Positions 1-11,035 of a DNA stretch of 64,000 nt are shown one piece after another. The stretch is from Elmis aenea. Taxonomy: Eukaryota; Arthropoda; Insecta; Coleoptera; Elmidae. Under the pieces are notes generated by a model. It ran no database searches. It was not told where the DNA came from and saw nothing but the letters and a program-made list of their open reading frames with translations. The stretch lies in the NCBI GenBank assembly GCA_947652605.1, contig OX393577.1, forward strand, positions 64,504,108 through 64,568,107, in the 5' to 3' direction. The translations under genes were made by a program, and so were the position numbers. Positions within the stretch are counted from its first letter, which is position 1; the number at the start of each line of letters is the position of its first letter.

Positions 1-701
1 CTTAGGTTGGAACAGGTAAATAGCTTTAAATATGTGGAAGTCATCATACAGAAAAATAGAGAAATGAACAAGGAAATAAGCGGAAGGACAGGAAATTTTT
101 TGGAAATAGAGAAGTCCCAAAACGAACTAAAGTGGAAACGGTCAAAAAGGCCGTAACTTCGGCACTTTTATACGGAAGTGAAACGTGGACACTCACAAAT
201 AAAAATAGTAGCCGAGTGAATGCAGCAGAAATGAGATTCGTAAGAAAAATCCAAGGGAAAATCAAAAAAGATAGAATCAGAAACGAAACATATAGAGAAC
301 AATTAAAGAAAAAATCAATTGAAACAAAAATACAATAAAGACAGCTGTCTTGGTTGGGTCACATATATAGGATGAAAGAAGAAAGGTTAACCAGAAAAGC
401 CTATGAAGCAAGATCACAGGGACAAAACAAAAGAGGTAGACCGAGAAAAACCTTGCTCGACGAAGTTGAAAAAGCAGCAACGGATAGAAATATCAAATGG
501 AAAGACATAAAAAAGCTAGCACAAGACAGAAAAACATGGAAAAAGTCAGCACAACACAACTCAACAGTCCTACACCTAACAGTAGAAGGACTCATGACTA
601 AATTTTTTTTTAAATATCGAGACAGATATGGAAAAGAAAACCCACGCAATAACTTAACTCCAAAAAGCCGTACAACAGGAAAGGTAGAAGTAAGTAAGTA
701 A
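1..701 (+). pseudogene. Non-LTR retrotransposon, 3' end of RT ORF (RTE-like), dead
   Basis: Remnant of the C-terminal part of an endonuclease/reverse-transcriptase polyprotein. Readable segments in order are VNSFKYV..I near 17-46, LLYGSETWTL near 166-195, MRFVRKIQGK near 230, LSWLGHIYRM near 345-375 and KRGRPRKTLLDEVEKA near 430-477. The order YGSETW, then a GH.-RM motif, then GRPR is the usual tail of RTE-like elements in insects. The frame is broken near 100 and by a stop at 336-338, so it is not functional. The 3' end is a short AGTA-type tandem tail (about 687-701), as expected for an RTE-like element. The 5' part lies outside the window or is missing. This family differs in sequence from the RTE-like copies at 30, 47 and 50 kb. 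Clade assignment is from motif style only. Confidence 0.8.
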
Positions 702-1885
702 TATTACTACTGTATGTGTTTAAACAATGGTGTTACACTATGTGAAATTCTTTAATTAAATTGTTAAGCCGACAAATTATTGACAACTAAGACACGGTAG
801 AACAACGTCTTCATGCCCACAAAACTAAAAGTCATGACATCGACAATATAATTAAATTAATATCGTTACATTCCAGATGGAAAAAAATGTTGATCACCTA
901 CTATCTTCGTCACTATGCAGCATATTGACACTTTATTACTATTTTAGTATAATATATTATAGTAAACAACTATTTGGAAATTGAAAAACGTTAAAAAATG
1001 CAGGAGTTTCGTAACGTGCCGCATACAAATGATGTTTTTATAGCACTGACAGAATGAAACGTAAACACATGTTAAGTTACGTTTTGTGCTAAACGGTCAA
1101 TAAAGCAGTGATCTTTAGGACCCATATTAAGTGAATAGGAGACCCCACATTAGCCAATACCTCCAGCACAAAGGTCCGTGCCCTAGGGCAGCGTGAAATA
1201 AAAGAACGTGTGTATTCCTGCCAAACCACTACACTCTCAGAACGAATGAATGGGAATCTGTCAAATAAAATAGACAAGTGTAGAAGTTGCCACTTGGTAG
1301 TTTGTTTAGGAGGTATTTGTACTACAGAGCTACTATTGTTGGCCTCGGGATGACCGACGGAAAAAACAACACATGCAAATGTAAGCCAAATAGAATTCCA
1401 TGAAAACGGCAACGCACAACACTGCATGAAATGTTCCAGTTCAAATATTCATGAAAAAAACTACTCTCGACTGGTCAACAAGTGGTTCAAAGCCCATGCA
1501 ATTAGGGACGCAAAGTCTACCTTTAAAAAAAATTATAGGAACTTAGTATAAACTGTAACATTAACCTTTACTAATAAAAAAAATTGAGACAATACAATTA
1601 ATTTATTTAATAATTGGACACCAGATTTAAAAAAAAAAAACTTAGAGGTGATAAATTCATTGTGGAGAGAATCCATATTTGAGCCGTTTATTTTAAAAGT
1701 GGCATAAGTCACTTTTATGTTATTTTGAGGTATTAAATGCATTGCATTTTATTGTACACAACAATATTTATGCTAACTTTAGAGACATTTCACTTTTAGA
1801 GTATTTGTTATCTCGATTACTTATATTTTTATCAGTATCGGTACATAATTGTGCACAGACGTTAACGAATCGCCACTTTTCATTA
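702..1885. other. AT-rich spacer, no gene recognised
   Basis: No transposon ends or family motifs are visible. A 112-codon minus-strand open frame covers 1089-1427, in a slightly GC-richer patch. Its product has no recognisable domain, and no second copy was found in the window, so I do not call it a gene. Confidence 0.5.
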
Positions 1886-1893
1886 CTGTAAAG

Positions 1894-3134
1894 CAGGGTT
1901 GAGCAGATTTAAATCAATTGATTTAAATCACGATTTAAATCATGATTTAAATCAAGTGATTTTTTTAAAAAAATCATTGATTTAAATCAAGTAATTTTTA
2001 AAAAAAAATTATCAATTTAAATCACAGATTATATGAGTAGATACAGTATAATATTTATAATAAAACAAAATTGTATTACTATTAGTAATTAAATACACGA
2101 AATGGTGAATAAACCATATCAATTTGCTCTTGTAAAGTAATATTCATTGTGGAAATGCAATAATTCAAAAAATAAATGACAAGTTTTTTACCTTAGCGAA
2201 GTGAACAGTCAGTTTTTTCAATTTCCACGGCACTCTATTGCTTCAATAACGATTTGAAGAAAAATGTCGAATATCTCGAAAAGTATGAGTGTTGGGTATA
2301 GTATAGGACATACTTAACTAAATATGAAGCTCTTTTAAAGACGAATTCGATGACATAAAAAAACACAGGGGTTCGCATTTGAAAAAATCGAGTTACGAGC
2401 TTTTGAAAATCATGGAAGTTGCCACCTATTTATAAACACTCCTGTATGTGTGATTCAAATTTTTCATATCGAGCGAACAGAGAAATTTTTTCTGCATGTC
2501 CATACCAAATTAAAACTCTACTTCAAAATAACTTCAGGAGAATTTTTTAAATAAAGACTTACAACCTTGAATAATTTAGAAAATTAATTTTTTTTTACAA
2601 CGCCGTATAAAAACCTGTAGTATTTTATATTGATGCAAAGCTAAAATTAAGGCAGTCAAAAATATTAAATAAAAAATTGGGTGTTGTATTTGAAATATAA
2701 AAGTTGCTATTAGTTCCAGAAAGGTGATTCACCCTGTATATTTGAAAATATTTTTATTGTGTTGTTTAGAAAAAACTGTACAAAATAGCATTTGAATCAA
2801 CTTCATATCTCAAGCCGTTAAGCCACAATCGACCGATCCCGCACTAATGACTCACCCTGTGTATAATTAATTAAACATCATCATTTAGCACTGATTTTTT
2901 CAAAATTCTTAATCATTAAGTATATTTAATTTTTCATTTTGACAAAAATTCACCAATGAATTAAATATACTGGATATTAAATATATCTATTAGCACAAAA
3001 CAGAAATAGCATGTGAATATGTCACTAAATTCGATAAAATGGTACATTTGATTTAAATCAAAAAAATCTGATTTAAATCAAATGAATCGATTTTTTTTAT
3101 TTTTTTAAAAAAATCATGATTTTTATCCACCCTA
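1894..3134. mobile_element. hAT-type non-autonomous element with GATTTAAATC subterminal repeats
   Basis: The element is flanked by an exact 8-bp duplication, CTGTAAAG, at 1886-1893 and 3135-3142. Its ends are CAGGGTTGAGCAGATTT and, inverted, TAGGGTGGATAAAAATC. An 8-bp duplication with T at position 2 and A at position 7 and a CAGGG-like terminus are hallmarks of the hAT superfamily. Both ends carry several copies of the palindrome GATTTAAATC (1908-2025 and 3048-3075). The interior has no transposase frame. It contains older sequence with CCCTGTATA/CCCTGTGTATA motifs near 2735 and 2858, probably fragments of other transposons. At 1241 bp it is a mid-sized deletion derivative or MITE. Confidence 0.88.
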
Positions 3135-3257
3135 CTGTAAAGTGACTTAAGACACTTTCAAAATTTAGTTTTCAAAAACTGCGTACTTATGTTGATTTTG
3201 TCCGATGTGTTTCACTTAAGTGATGTTTTTAAGACATTAATTTAAGAAAATTGAGGA

Positions 3258-3475
3258 GCACATTATGTAATATAAGTAATTTATACAAAGTATTTTATTA
3301 TGAGTTTATTGAAGTATTTTTTATTACCATTAATATTTATAAAATACATCCATACAAAGAAAATTCATCGGTACATTTTGTAGTGTAAGTATAAGTAATT
3401 TATATAACGTATCATATAAAAGTTTATTAATATATTGAATCATTGCCATTAATAGTATTGAAGAAGTCTTCAGTC
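3258..3475. repeat. Two-copy tandem duplication, period about 119 bp
   Basis: The string ATAAGTAATTTATA recurs at 3272 and 3391, with similar context before it (ACATTATGTA versus ACATTTTGTA) and after it (GAGTTTATTGAAGTAT versus AAGTTTATTAATATAT, then ACCATTAATA versus GCCATTAATA). The copies have diverged with small indels. The sequence is non-coding and AT-rich. Confidence 0.6.
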
Positions 3476-3515
3476 ATGTCACTTTGTTTAATTTTTTTTA
3501 ATAACTGGGGTAATA

Positions 3516-4060
3516 CAGGGTGGTGCATTTTTGATATCTTGGAAACGGTAAGAGATACAAGGTCGGTTAAATTAGAGAAAAGTTGCACATTTTTTATGGC
3601 GATTGAGAATCTGAAAAGAAATCCTAGATATTTTGATTCGTTTTTGACTTATTACAAAAAAAATGTGATTTTAGAAAAATATTATTATCTTCCCTGCCAT
3701 TGACGCTGTTTCATTTAAACTTGGTAACTTAACGTTTTTGACCATCCTGGGTTTGATGACGTTAACAGAAATTTTCTAAGCCTTCTAGATTTCAAGTTGC
3801 GATAGTCAACTTTTTTATTTCTTATGGCTTTTACACCATCAGACAGTCAACAAAATTAGCTTTTCAGATTGGTAACCAACATACTCTTTTTGTTTAAAAA
3901 ACTTGTTGAAATTTGAAAATTTGTATAAATAACAATTCATAAAATCGTTAATGTTCTCAACCGCCATAAAAATGTGCAACTTTTCTCTAATTTAACCGAC
4001 CTTGTATCTCTTACCGTTTCCAAGATAGCGTTGGTGAGCATCAAAAAATGCACCACCCTG
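3516..4060. mobile_element. Foldback element, CAGGGTGGTGCA ends, TA target site
   Basis: Long terminal inverted repeats of roughly 85-105 bp: the left arm starts CAGGGTGGTGCATTTTTGAT (3516) and the right arm ends with its complement (4060). TA lies on each side (3514-3515, 4061-4062), as for the Tc1/mariner (IS630) superfamily. The arms match almost base for base through GGTAAGAGATACAAGGTCGG and GAGAAAAGTTGCACA; the right arm has a short insertion (ATGCTCACCAACG-type) near 4032-4044. No transposase is encoded. An 86-codon open frame (3443-3703) runs through the left arm and is not a gene. Confidence 0.8.
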
Positions 4061-4062
4061 TA

Positions 4063-5570
4063 TAGGGTAGCAAATCCATCATTATGCCGTTTTCAAAACA
4101 AGCGTATTAGCACTTTTGTTTAACAACAAAATTTCTATTGACGAAAATAGTAATAATTTTGAAAGAAATTGCAAGTAAAATGTTTAAACAAAAAATAACA
4201 CACATTTTTGTAACGTTAACAGCTTAAATCATTGGCTTATCAGTTTCAAAATATATAGCTCATTTATTGATTCAATTTTCGGGTTTGTCACTACCAAGAA
4301 GATTGTTTTAAAAACATTTGAATATCAGTAAAAGATTTTGTGAGTTATCCTGCAATTATTCCTCATATATCGAGTTAATATTTATGTTTATCACTAAAAA
4401 ATTAAACGAGAAAAAAAAACAAAAGCTGATTAGTAAAACAGCATTGTTTGTTTTAGCTGGAAAAAAAACTTTGGTTGTTTGACTAGAGAGCACTTGTTTT
4501 AAACAATTGTTTGACACGGATGTTTTTGAGCTTTAATTGCTGAACTACCCCCGTATATTATCGATGGTTTTATCAACTAACCTTCTGCAATTATTTTTAA
4601 TTTGTAGCAAAGCTTAATTGTCTAATTATTTTGATTTTAATCAGATAATGGAGGCTTCATGAAAGGCGAATGAATCGAGTAATATCGTAAATAATTTTTA
4701 AATAAATCATTACGAGTCATTAAAATTGAATGAAGACTTATTCACGCGTGACGTTAATTAGGCGTTTCCTAGCATTGTCCTCACCAAATTACTTATTGTG
4801 TGGTCGCCATTGTCCACCAGATTAATGGCCAACTCTGATTGGTCTGAATGGTAGCGCAAATAATGAAGTCATCAACGCAAGCTTCGGAACACAGGTTTTA
4901 ATGTCTGTGTATACATTTATGATTAAGTTATTAAAAAGACATTTTTGCTGTTTGATCTTGCACGGGTATACATAAAAAAGGGCAATTACATAACCTGAAA
5001 AAAAGCCCTTAGCTTTGTTCTGCCTTTTTCGAATAACCTATTTTTCGCTAAAATAATTATCATGAGAATAATTACAGTAATTTTCGAGTTTTCTGTACAG
5101 AACATGTTCGCTTTCATATACAAAATTGAGTAAAACTTTTACGCCATAAGAATATGGTGGTATTTTTGATGTAATAATTACAGTGCGCGAATTATTGCAA
5201 CAGACGCATTTAACTGGTGGTTAAAAGTCGTTGTTCAAACAGAAACAAGTTTTATTATTCTTTAAATATTATGTAATTAATGAAATTCGCAAGTTAATAG
5301 TACTTTCTATATTTAGCTATCGTAAAATCTCATTTTATGTCGTTTTCATTTCTTATACAGTCTAATAAATAAATTTTACGTCTGGGAATGTTTTTTTTTA
5401 TAACCACAATATATTAAATTCGCGAAATTTTTAATCCCGTTCTACCGTTATTGAGCTTGTTTGCTTAATCATCTGAAAATTGATCTGTCGTGTTGAATTA
5501 GGGATCATATCCATATATTCGGATCCTTATCAAGTCATAAAATTTAAATATTATTGAAACTAGCGATACC
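4063..5570. other. Single-copy-looking spacer
   Basis: No gene or transposon end is recognised. The stretch 4640-4910 is GC-richer and unlike the surrounding repeats. It carries homeodomain-type TTAATTA cores and could be a regulatory element, but that is inference only. Confidence 0.45.
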
Positions 5571-5589
5571 GAAGCCCCTTCGGGGCTTC
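5571..5589. other. Perfect 8-bp stem hairpin
   Basis: GAAGCCCC, a TTC loop, then GGGGCTTC. It sits just upstream of the first copy of a direct repeat. No function is implied; see the rejected list for the terminator reading. Confidence 0.6.
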
Positions 5590-5610
5590 TCCACTGCTAG
5601 AACCTGCCTT

Positions 5611-5844
5611 GCGCGTAGAAATCCCTTTACGCGTAAAATTTTGTTTGGGCAAATAATTACCTTTCGTTTGGTGCAAGTTATATGTCTCTATAGCTCCGTT
5701 CCCGAGATATATCGATTATAACTAAGCGAGTCATCTTTGGGGATGATCAATCAATTGGCTAAAATTTTTATTTAGTACACTCGTAATTGCTTTTTAAAAT
5801 TGAATAAATCGATAGTCATACTACTCGCGCTGCGCGCTTGTACC
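5611..5844 (+). repeat. Direct repeat, copy A
   Basis: Runs from GCGCGTAGAAATCCC to GCGCTTGTACC and includes TTGGTGCAAGT, GATATATCGATTATA and CTCGCGCTGCGCGC. A second diverged copy in the same orientation is at 6142-6380. Between them lies a GC-rich hAT-like piece. The repeat is non-coding. Confidence 0.75.
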
Positions 5845-6130
5845 CAACGGGTCTGTTGGACGAAGTTTGCGAAAACTAGGGGGGCGCGCGACCAAATGGG
5901 GGCGCGTCGATTGATACGAGGGGCGCCATGATATAATATTAAAAGTAAAAATTTAGTTTTTTTCACATTTCATTTTTTTTTCTGTTTACAATGTTGTATT
6001 TCTGTAATATTTTGTATCGGTTGATCGAAAATTATTGATGCCTGCTAACTTCAAAGCGAAAAAAAATGTGGGGGCACAAGTTGACATGCTGAAAAAGGGG
6101 GGCGTGGCGTGAAAACTTTGCGCACCCCTG
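5845..6130. mobile_element. Degenerate hAT-like element with CAGGGGTGCGCA end
   Basis: The right end, read inward, is CAGGGGTGCGCAAAG followed by a GC-rich run (CGCCACGCCCCCC). The left end has a matching GC-rich block after TTTGCGAAAACTA. This style of terminus with subterminal GGGGGGCGCG is common in hAT elements. No clean 8-bp target duplication was found (CGTTAGAC on the right has no partner), so the left boundary is uncertain. Confidence 0.5.
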
Positions 6131-6141
6131 CGTTAGACCAT

Positions 6142-6380
6142 TGTGCGTAGAATAGTCTAAGCGTAAAAATATTTTTGCGCAAAAAATTTCCCTTCATTTG
6201 GTGCAAGTCCTATGTTTCTAAGTGGTCTCGTTTCCGAAATATATCGATTATAGCCAAGCGGGACACCTTTTTTTTAAGGCATATAAACGATCGGCTCAAA
6301 TTTGTATCTACAACAATCGTTATTGCTTTACAAATTATAATAAATCAATATTCGTATTACTTGCGCTGCGCGCTCGTACC
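6142..6380 (+). repeat. Direct repeat, copy B
   Basis: Second copy of the repeat at 5611-5844. It shares GCGTAGAATAG, TTTGGTGCAAGTC, AATATATCGATTATAGC and TTGCGCTGCGCGCTCGTACC. The 83- and 87-codon open frames crossing it are not supported as genes. Confidence 0.75.
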
Positions 6381-7955
6381 TTATGCTTTTCAAATTCGAT
6401 TAAGTTTTATAATAACTGTGAGATAAAAGTAGCATATATTTTTGTAATCTTAAACAGCTTTAACTCAATTTTCGCAAAAGACTAATGCTACTTTTAAAAT
6501 ACACCGCTCAAATGAAGCTTGACTAATGTGTTAAACCAAAAATCGGTTACTCTCGATTGTTTTTTTTTTTTACTTTTACAGCGTGTCATTTATAATTTAA
6601 TTTATTGGCAATTTGTTTTTATAAATTTAAATAAACCTGGACATAGATATCAAGTTACAAGTAATCAAAACAGTTCTACGCGAGCCAAAATATATCTAAA
6701 CTGGGCCACTTTTTGCGTTCCAAAAGTGGAACAGCTAAGATTCTGCAAAAAATTCACACGTTTTCTCATTTTGATTATAGCTTGCCCGAAGATGCTTGAA
6801 TCAAATTTATCATCGTAAGTTGTGATTTATTGATTATTTGTCAATAATAATTAATGGGTTGCTTGACTTCTGACCCGCTTTGAAGACTCAATAATTCATT
6901 TCCTAATTCGGTATAATTAGGTCTACACGCAAATATTTAAATAAACCAAGATTAAATCGACGCAATAATATTATTGATACAATCTTACATCCTAAACTGT
7001 CATAATCAACCCACAGAAGTAAGTGCAATAAATTTTAATATGAGAAATATCTCGCATTTCGAACGGTTATATTAAAATATTTTATTTAAATAGAAAAGTA
7101 CCTCATATCTCAAAATAATGAGTAGAGTAACGCTGTTGCAGTGTCGTAACTGCTATCAGAGCTACAAATCGACCATAAATTATGTATAGTAACTAATAAA
7201 ATAAGTCAACATTCCAATTTTTCACCGACTTATCATATTTTGCGTGTTTCTCAAGAAAGTTTAGAGAGTTTTCTACTAATGCAAGCGAATATAAGTTAAG
7301 AAATATTAATATAAATGTCGAATTTCGTTTAAAATACGCGGAATATTTAACAAAAATTTCCTAATTGTCATTAAAATATTTAAAAAAAAATCAAAATTCA
7401 TCTCTTAACAATTTGGTACGTAAGCTTCCCATAAAACTAAAAATTTCACGAGTCAAGATTATTCCCCTCGCTTATAAAAACAAGAATGACAAAGTGTTAT
7501 CAACGATTATTTAAATATCCACAGTTTCACGTCGATATAAGGGCACATCCTATAAAAACATTAGACTTAAAATGAGAATGCAAGTCACTACTTGAAAGAA
7601 CCCCCGCTTCGATTTTATTGTGTAGGTAGAAAAAGTTTCAAAAGACCCGAGTACCTAGACGTCGTATGTGGTCCACATAAATTTACTTTACGTTTTGTTT
7701 TCGCCTCAACATTTATTACTTATAAGTATGCGCATTAGAGCCGTAATAAATTCAATTTTAAAATATGTTTATCTGGAAGATTCATGGCCGCGTCTCGGTG
7801 TGTTTTATTCGCCGTTACGATTGGTAATACAAAAATGATTACATTATCGAAGTGGCTGTCGTGATGACCAAATAACTTGCCATAACATGTGCGCAGAAGA
7901 TAAAAATTATGTGAGGAAACAACACAAAATAGAGAACGTTTTAAGAAATAATTTG
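6381..7955. other. AT-rich spacer
   Basis: No transposon end or gene family is recognised. Open frames of up to 99 codons (6519-6818, 7735-8034) have no domain signature and biased AT-rich composition. Confidence 0.5.
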
Positions 7956-7960
7956 CACAT

Positions 7961-8200
7961 ACAGTGATGGCCAAAAGTACAGAAATATCTAGAATACTAT
8001 TGAAGAAATTACAATGATATTTGGTATCTGACAATTAACATTTATTCCGGATTCGATGCAAGTATTGAGGTTAAAGCACAACTTCCGGTTCAACAGGAAA
8101 CGGGCCCAATTTGGAAATTTTAAATAGACCATCCTACATATTTTTGGATTTCTTTTCAAATTTACTTTACAAAATGTATAAGGTTTGTGATATTCCGCCT
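7961..8200. repeat. Tc1-like terminus joined to an old dispersed repeat
   Basis: ACAGTGATGGCCAAAAGTAC at 7961 resembles the conserved CAGTG..GGCCAAAAGT terminus of Tc1-type transposons. Downstream, 8070-8190 contains ACTTCCGGTTCAACAGGAAAC and a TTTTTGGATTTC..TTTACTTTA block. The same blocks recur in the same order around the nested insertions at 46.5-48.2 kb. No transposase frame is left, and the far end was not found. Confidence 0.55.
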
Positions 8201-8616
8201 GATATCAATTATTTTATGTTACTTCAATGTTATTTCATTTACTTTTGAATGAATAAAATTGCAACAAATGCTGGTGGATCAGTTACTAAATCATGTGACA
8301 CTTCAAAAGGGTCAGGTTATGAGGATTTTAACTTTAGTAAAACAATTAACGTTAAAATAGTACAGTCATAACTTGGGTTCTCCAACGTCAGTATTTGGGT
8401 CTCGTTTATCAACAAAAGATTTGTTGATAAATTTGTACATACAAAGACAGTAGACAAGTAGACTCCGAGTCGGTCGTAGAACAATCTGTCGAGATAACTC
8501 AGCAAGTCACCACCGTTCTATAAGAATTCTGTACGTCAATGTGTTCATCTTGTTCGTATAATAAATCTGCTCATTTCATAATTATTATTTAGCATATTTA
8601 TGGATCCCGAGCACAC

Positions 8617-8965
8617 GTTGTCTTTAAGGATTAGGCCTTAAGGCCTTCATAACAATATAAGCTTTTGGTCTGTTCATCTTCGTGTTTTCATGGTGTTTCC
8701 ACGAATGTTGATATCTAGCGTTCTGCGCTCCTTTTTGGGAACCTTCCTGGGGTTTCTTTTTCCAGTCGAATCTTTGTCTCTGGCGATTTGGATTAATCTG
8801 GTGCTGTTTGTTTTCATTACGTGGTCGTTCCATTCTCTCTTTCTTCTCTTCACTAATTTCATGAAATCCGCTACCTCTAACTGTCTTTTAAATTCTTGCC
8901 TCTTTACGCGGTCTCTTCTCAGCGTTTTTTTACTGTTGTTATGAGTACCTGCTTCGTTGTTTTAT
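8617..8965 (-). pseudogene. Non-LTR retrotransposon RT C-terminal fragment
   Basis: Read on the minus strand, the fragment gives KRQEFKRQLEVADFMKLVKR, then KREWNDHVMKTNSTRLIQIA, then RDKDSTGKRNP.KVPKKERR. The pattern 'EWN.HV..M...RL..IARD....GKR.PG.P.KR' is the C-terminal tail of RTE-like reverse transcriptases found across insects. Upstream RT motifs (FADD, SPLLF) are absent, so the copy is strongly 5'-truncated. The GRP.K motif has drifted and the frame shifts near 8740. It is a different subfamily from the copies at 1-701 and 30-51 kb. The plus-strand 84-codon frame here is an antisense shadow. Confidence 0.7.
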
Positions 8966-8969
8966 TTGC

Positions 8970-9249
8970 TCATGTTTCTACTACAAAAGTTAAAATTGGT
9001 CTAACATGATCTTACAATTTATAACTTTGAATTCGAGACTCATGTATTTATTTCTCCATAACCTCTAGGAGATGTCCAGATATTTCTTCGTAAAAATTAG
9101 GTGCTTCACAAAATAACATGTTCGTTGGTATTTATTCTTCGTAGCTAACAAATTTGCAAATCTTTAGCAATGCAATTCGCAGGGTGAGCACCCAGTACCT
9201 CATACTTTTGCTTTCATGATGAAATCAATTTCCCCGTGGTACTATACTA
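8970..9249. other. Spacer
   Basis: Nothing recognisable; ordinary AT-rich DNA. Confidence 0.5.
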
Positions 9250-9720
9250 AATCACTCACGTTTTACATATCATCACCTCGATAAACGTAAAGCGATTGCG
9301 CTACATCAAAAGGAAAATTACAGGAATAACTCACAGCTACACCGTGCGGAAAAATCAGGATATCGTTATCAACTATAAATGACGTTATGACTGTAAACAG
9401 CAAAAGAGGTCGTAGGAAGCGATGGATACCGCCTCGCGAACACATTATTACGCTAATTGTGAATCGCCGTAACTTAACACCTATAGCGTTAAGTCGGCAA
9501 AACCATACTCGAATACGGCGCAATGCATTGTCCAGGATGACAGATATACGGTGCGGCCCATGACAAATGTAAAGTCGTTATAAAATGCGAGACGGGAGCA
9601 CCAGCCCACGCGTCCTACTCTACCACAATACCCGGTATAATAATGTTCATATCGACAGCTGTAACAAGCGCGCGTATTTATTATAAGTCCGCTACCGAGA
9701 ACCAATATGTCAGAAATTTA
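9250..9720. other. GC-richer single-copy island
   Basis: This stretch has many CpG dinucleotides and visibly higher GC than its neighbours, without any transposon end or tandem structure. Two overlapping minus-strand frames (74 and 86 codons, 9263-9705) have no recognisable domain. A conserved non-coding or regulatory element, or a diverged exon, is possible; neither is shown. Confidence 0.35.
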
Positions 9721-10805
9721 CATATTCAATTTCTTGGCACACTGCGATAGGAACATAATAATGCAGGAATTATAATGCGATCACTTGGTTTATGAATGGG
9801 GAGTCGGTTAGGTAGGCATTTCGACCGGAGGTGTAGAAATGAAATGATTGGATCGGGTTCAATTGTGAAACGTGAAATATTGTGAGCCTTTATTACACAA
9901 ATATCGCGTCCGTTCTTATTGAACGGTTAATGCAATTTCGAATCGTTCCAAGAAGTGGTTATTAAGTATGATATGTATATATAACAGCTCTTATTAATTG
10001 TGGAACCTGTATATGTATGGAACCACTTCAGGTAATTGGCCCATTAATGTATTAAAATGCGGTATTAAGTCCCTGGCTGGCTATTTAAATAACTGCCAGC
10101 TTCAAGAAAAGAAAAGCTTTCAAACGCAATCCCTATTTATAGAAGTACAAACCGTAACTAAATCTAGTTCAATCAAAATTCAAATAAAGATAAATTTAAA
10201 AAAAATTCTTTGCAAATGAAACTTTTTTAAAAACTTTAACATCCAATTTTTATAATCTAAATTAATTTCCAGCACTGATGCCTTCATTTGCCTTCTCCAG
10301 CAATTTTTAAAACACTTCTAAAAACCCTCAATTGTCCGGAATTAGGTTGATCCTTATAATTATAAGACATCAAAGAGATAACTGGTTTAATAAAGATGAA
10401 TTTAACATACCATACAATCTACAACTCTTAAGCAACATCACTTACCTACAAAGTAAAAGCTACAACAAATCACTTAAATAATGCATTAATAAAATAATTA
10501 TAAAAAACTTCCAATAATATTTGCAGGACTTTCAAAATTTCAGAACAATTACGAATACGATGTAATATAATAATGGAAGATAAATTAAACAACGATACGA
10601 ACTTCTTATTGTTATATTTCATTTTTATTAAAAAATTTCCAAGAGTATAAAAATTATAAATATGGATCTAACCAAGATATGGAAAAACATTAAACTTAAA
10701 AATATCCTAAATTTTATTGTTAAACAGAACTGCAAATACATTTATATTAAAAATGGCATAATGTATATAGGTTTGCTCCCCTCTTATTTCCAATTTAACA
10801 GTTAT
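9721..10805. other. AT-rich spacer
   Basis: No gene, no transposon ends and no repeats shared with the rest of the window were seen. Confidence 0.5.
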
Positions 10806-11035
10806 AAAGCACGATAAGCAAAACACATACTTGTCTAGACATGTCAAAGTAGGCTTACGTCAAAATTGACAAGACAACGTAATTACATGTGTATATTAGC
10901 CAAAAAGCCGTTAAAATCGTAGGTATTATGTGATCGTAGAAAAAGTAAGCTACATAATACGAGTTGTTAAGCAATTACGCACTCGTGCGTAATATACTTC
11001 TTACAATTCTTGTTATGAAATATACTAGATACTAT
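10806..11035 (+). repeat. Dispersed repeat, copy 1 (partner at 60.65 kb)
   Basis: Shares long, nearly identical blocks with 60647-60890 in the same orientation: ACTTGTCTAGACATGTC, GACAAGACAACGTAATTACA, TGTGTATATTAGCCAAAAAG, CCGTTAAAATCGTAGGTATT and GATCGTAGAAAAAGTAAGCT. There is no open frame of note and no terminal inverted repeat, so it is an unclassified interspersed repeat. Confidence 0.8.

Noticed and set aside
1089..1427. 112-codon minus-strand open frame
   Set aside because: No domain, no repeat relationship and no promoter or splice evidence; could be chance in a GC-richer patch.
5571..5589. Rho-independent terminator-like hairpin
   Set aside because: The sequence is plainly eukaryotic, there is no upstream gene and no T-run follows; only a hairpin is recorded.
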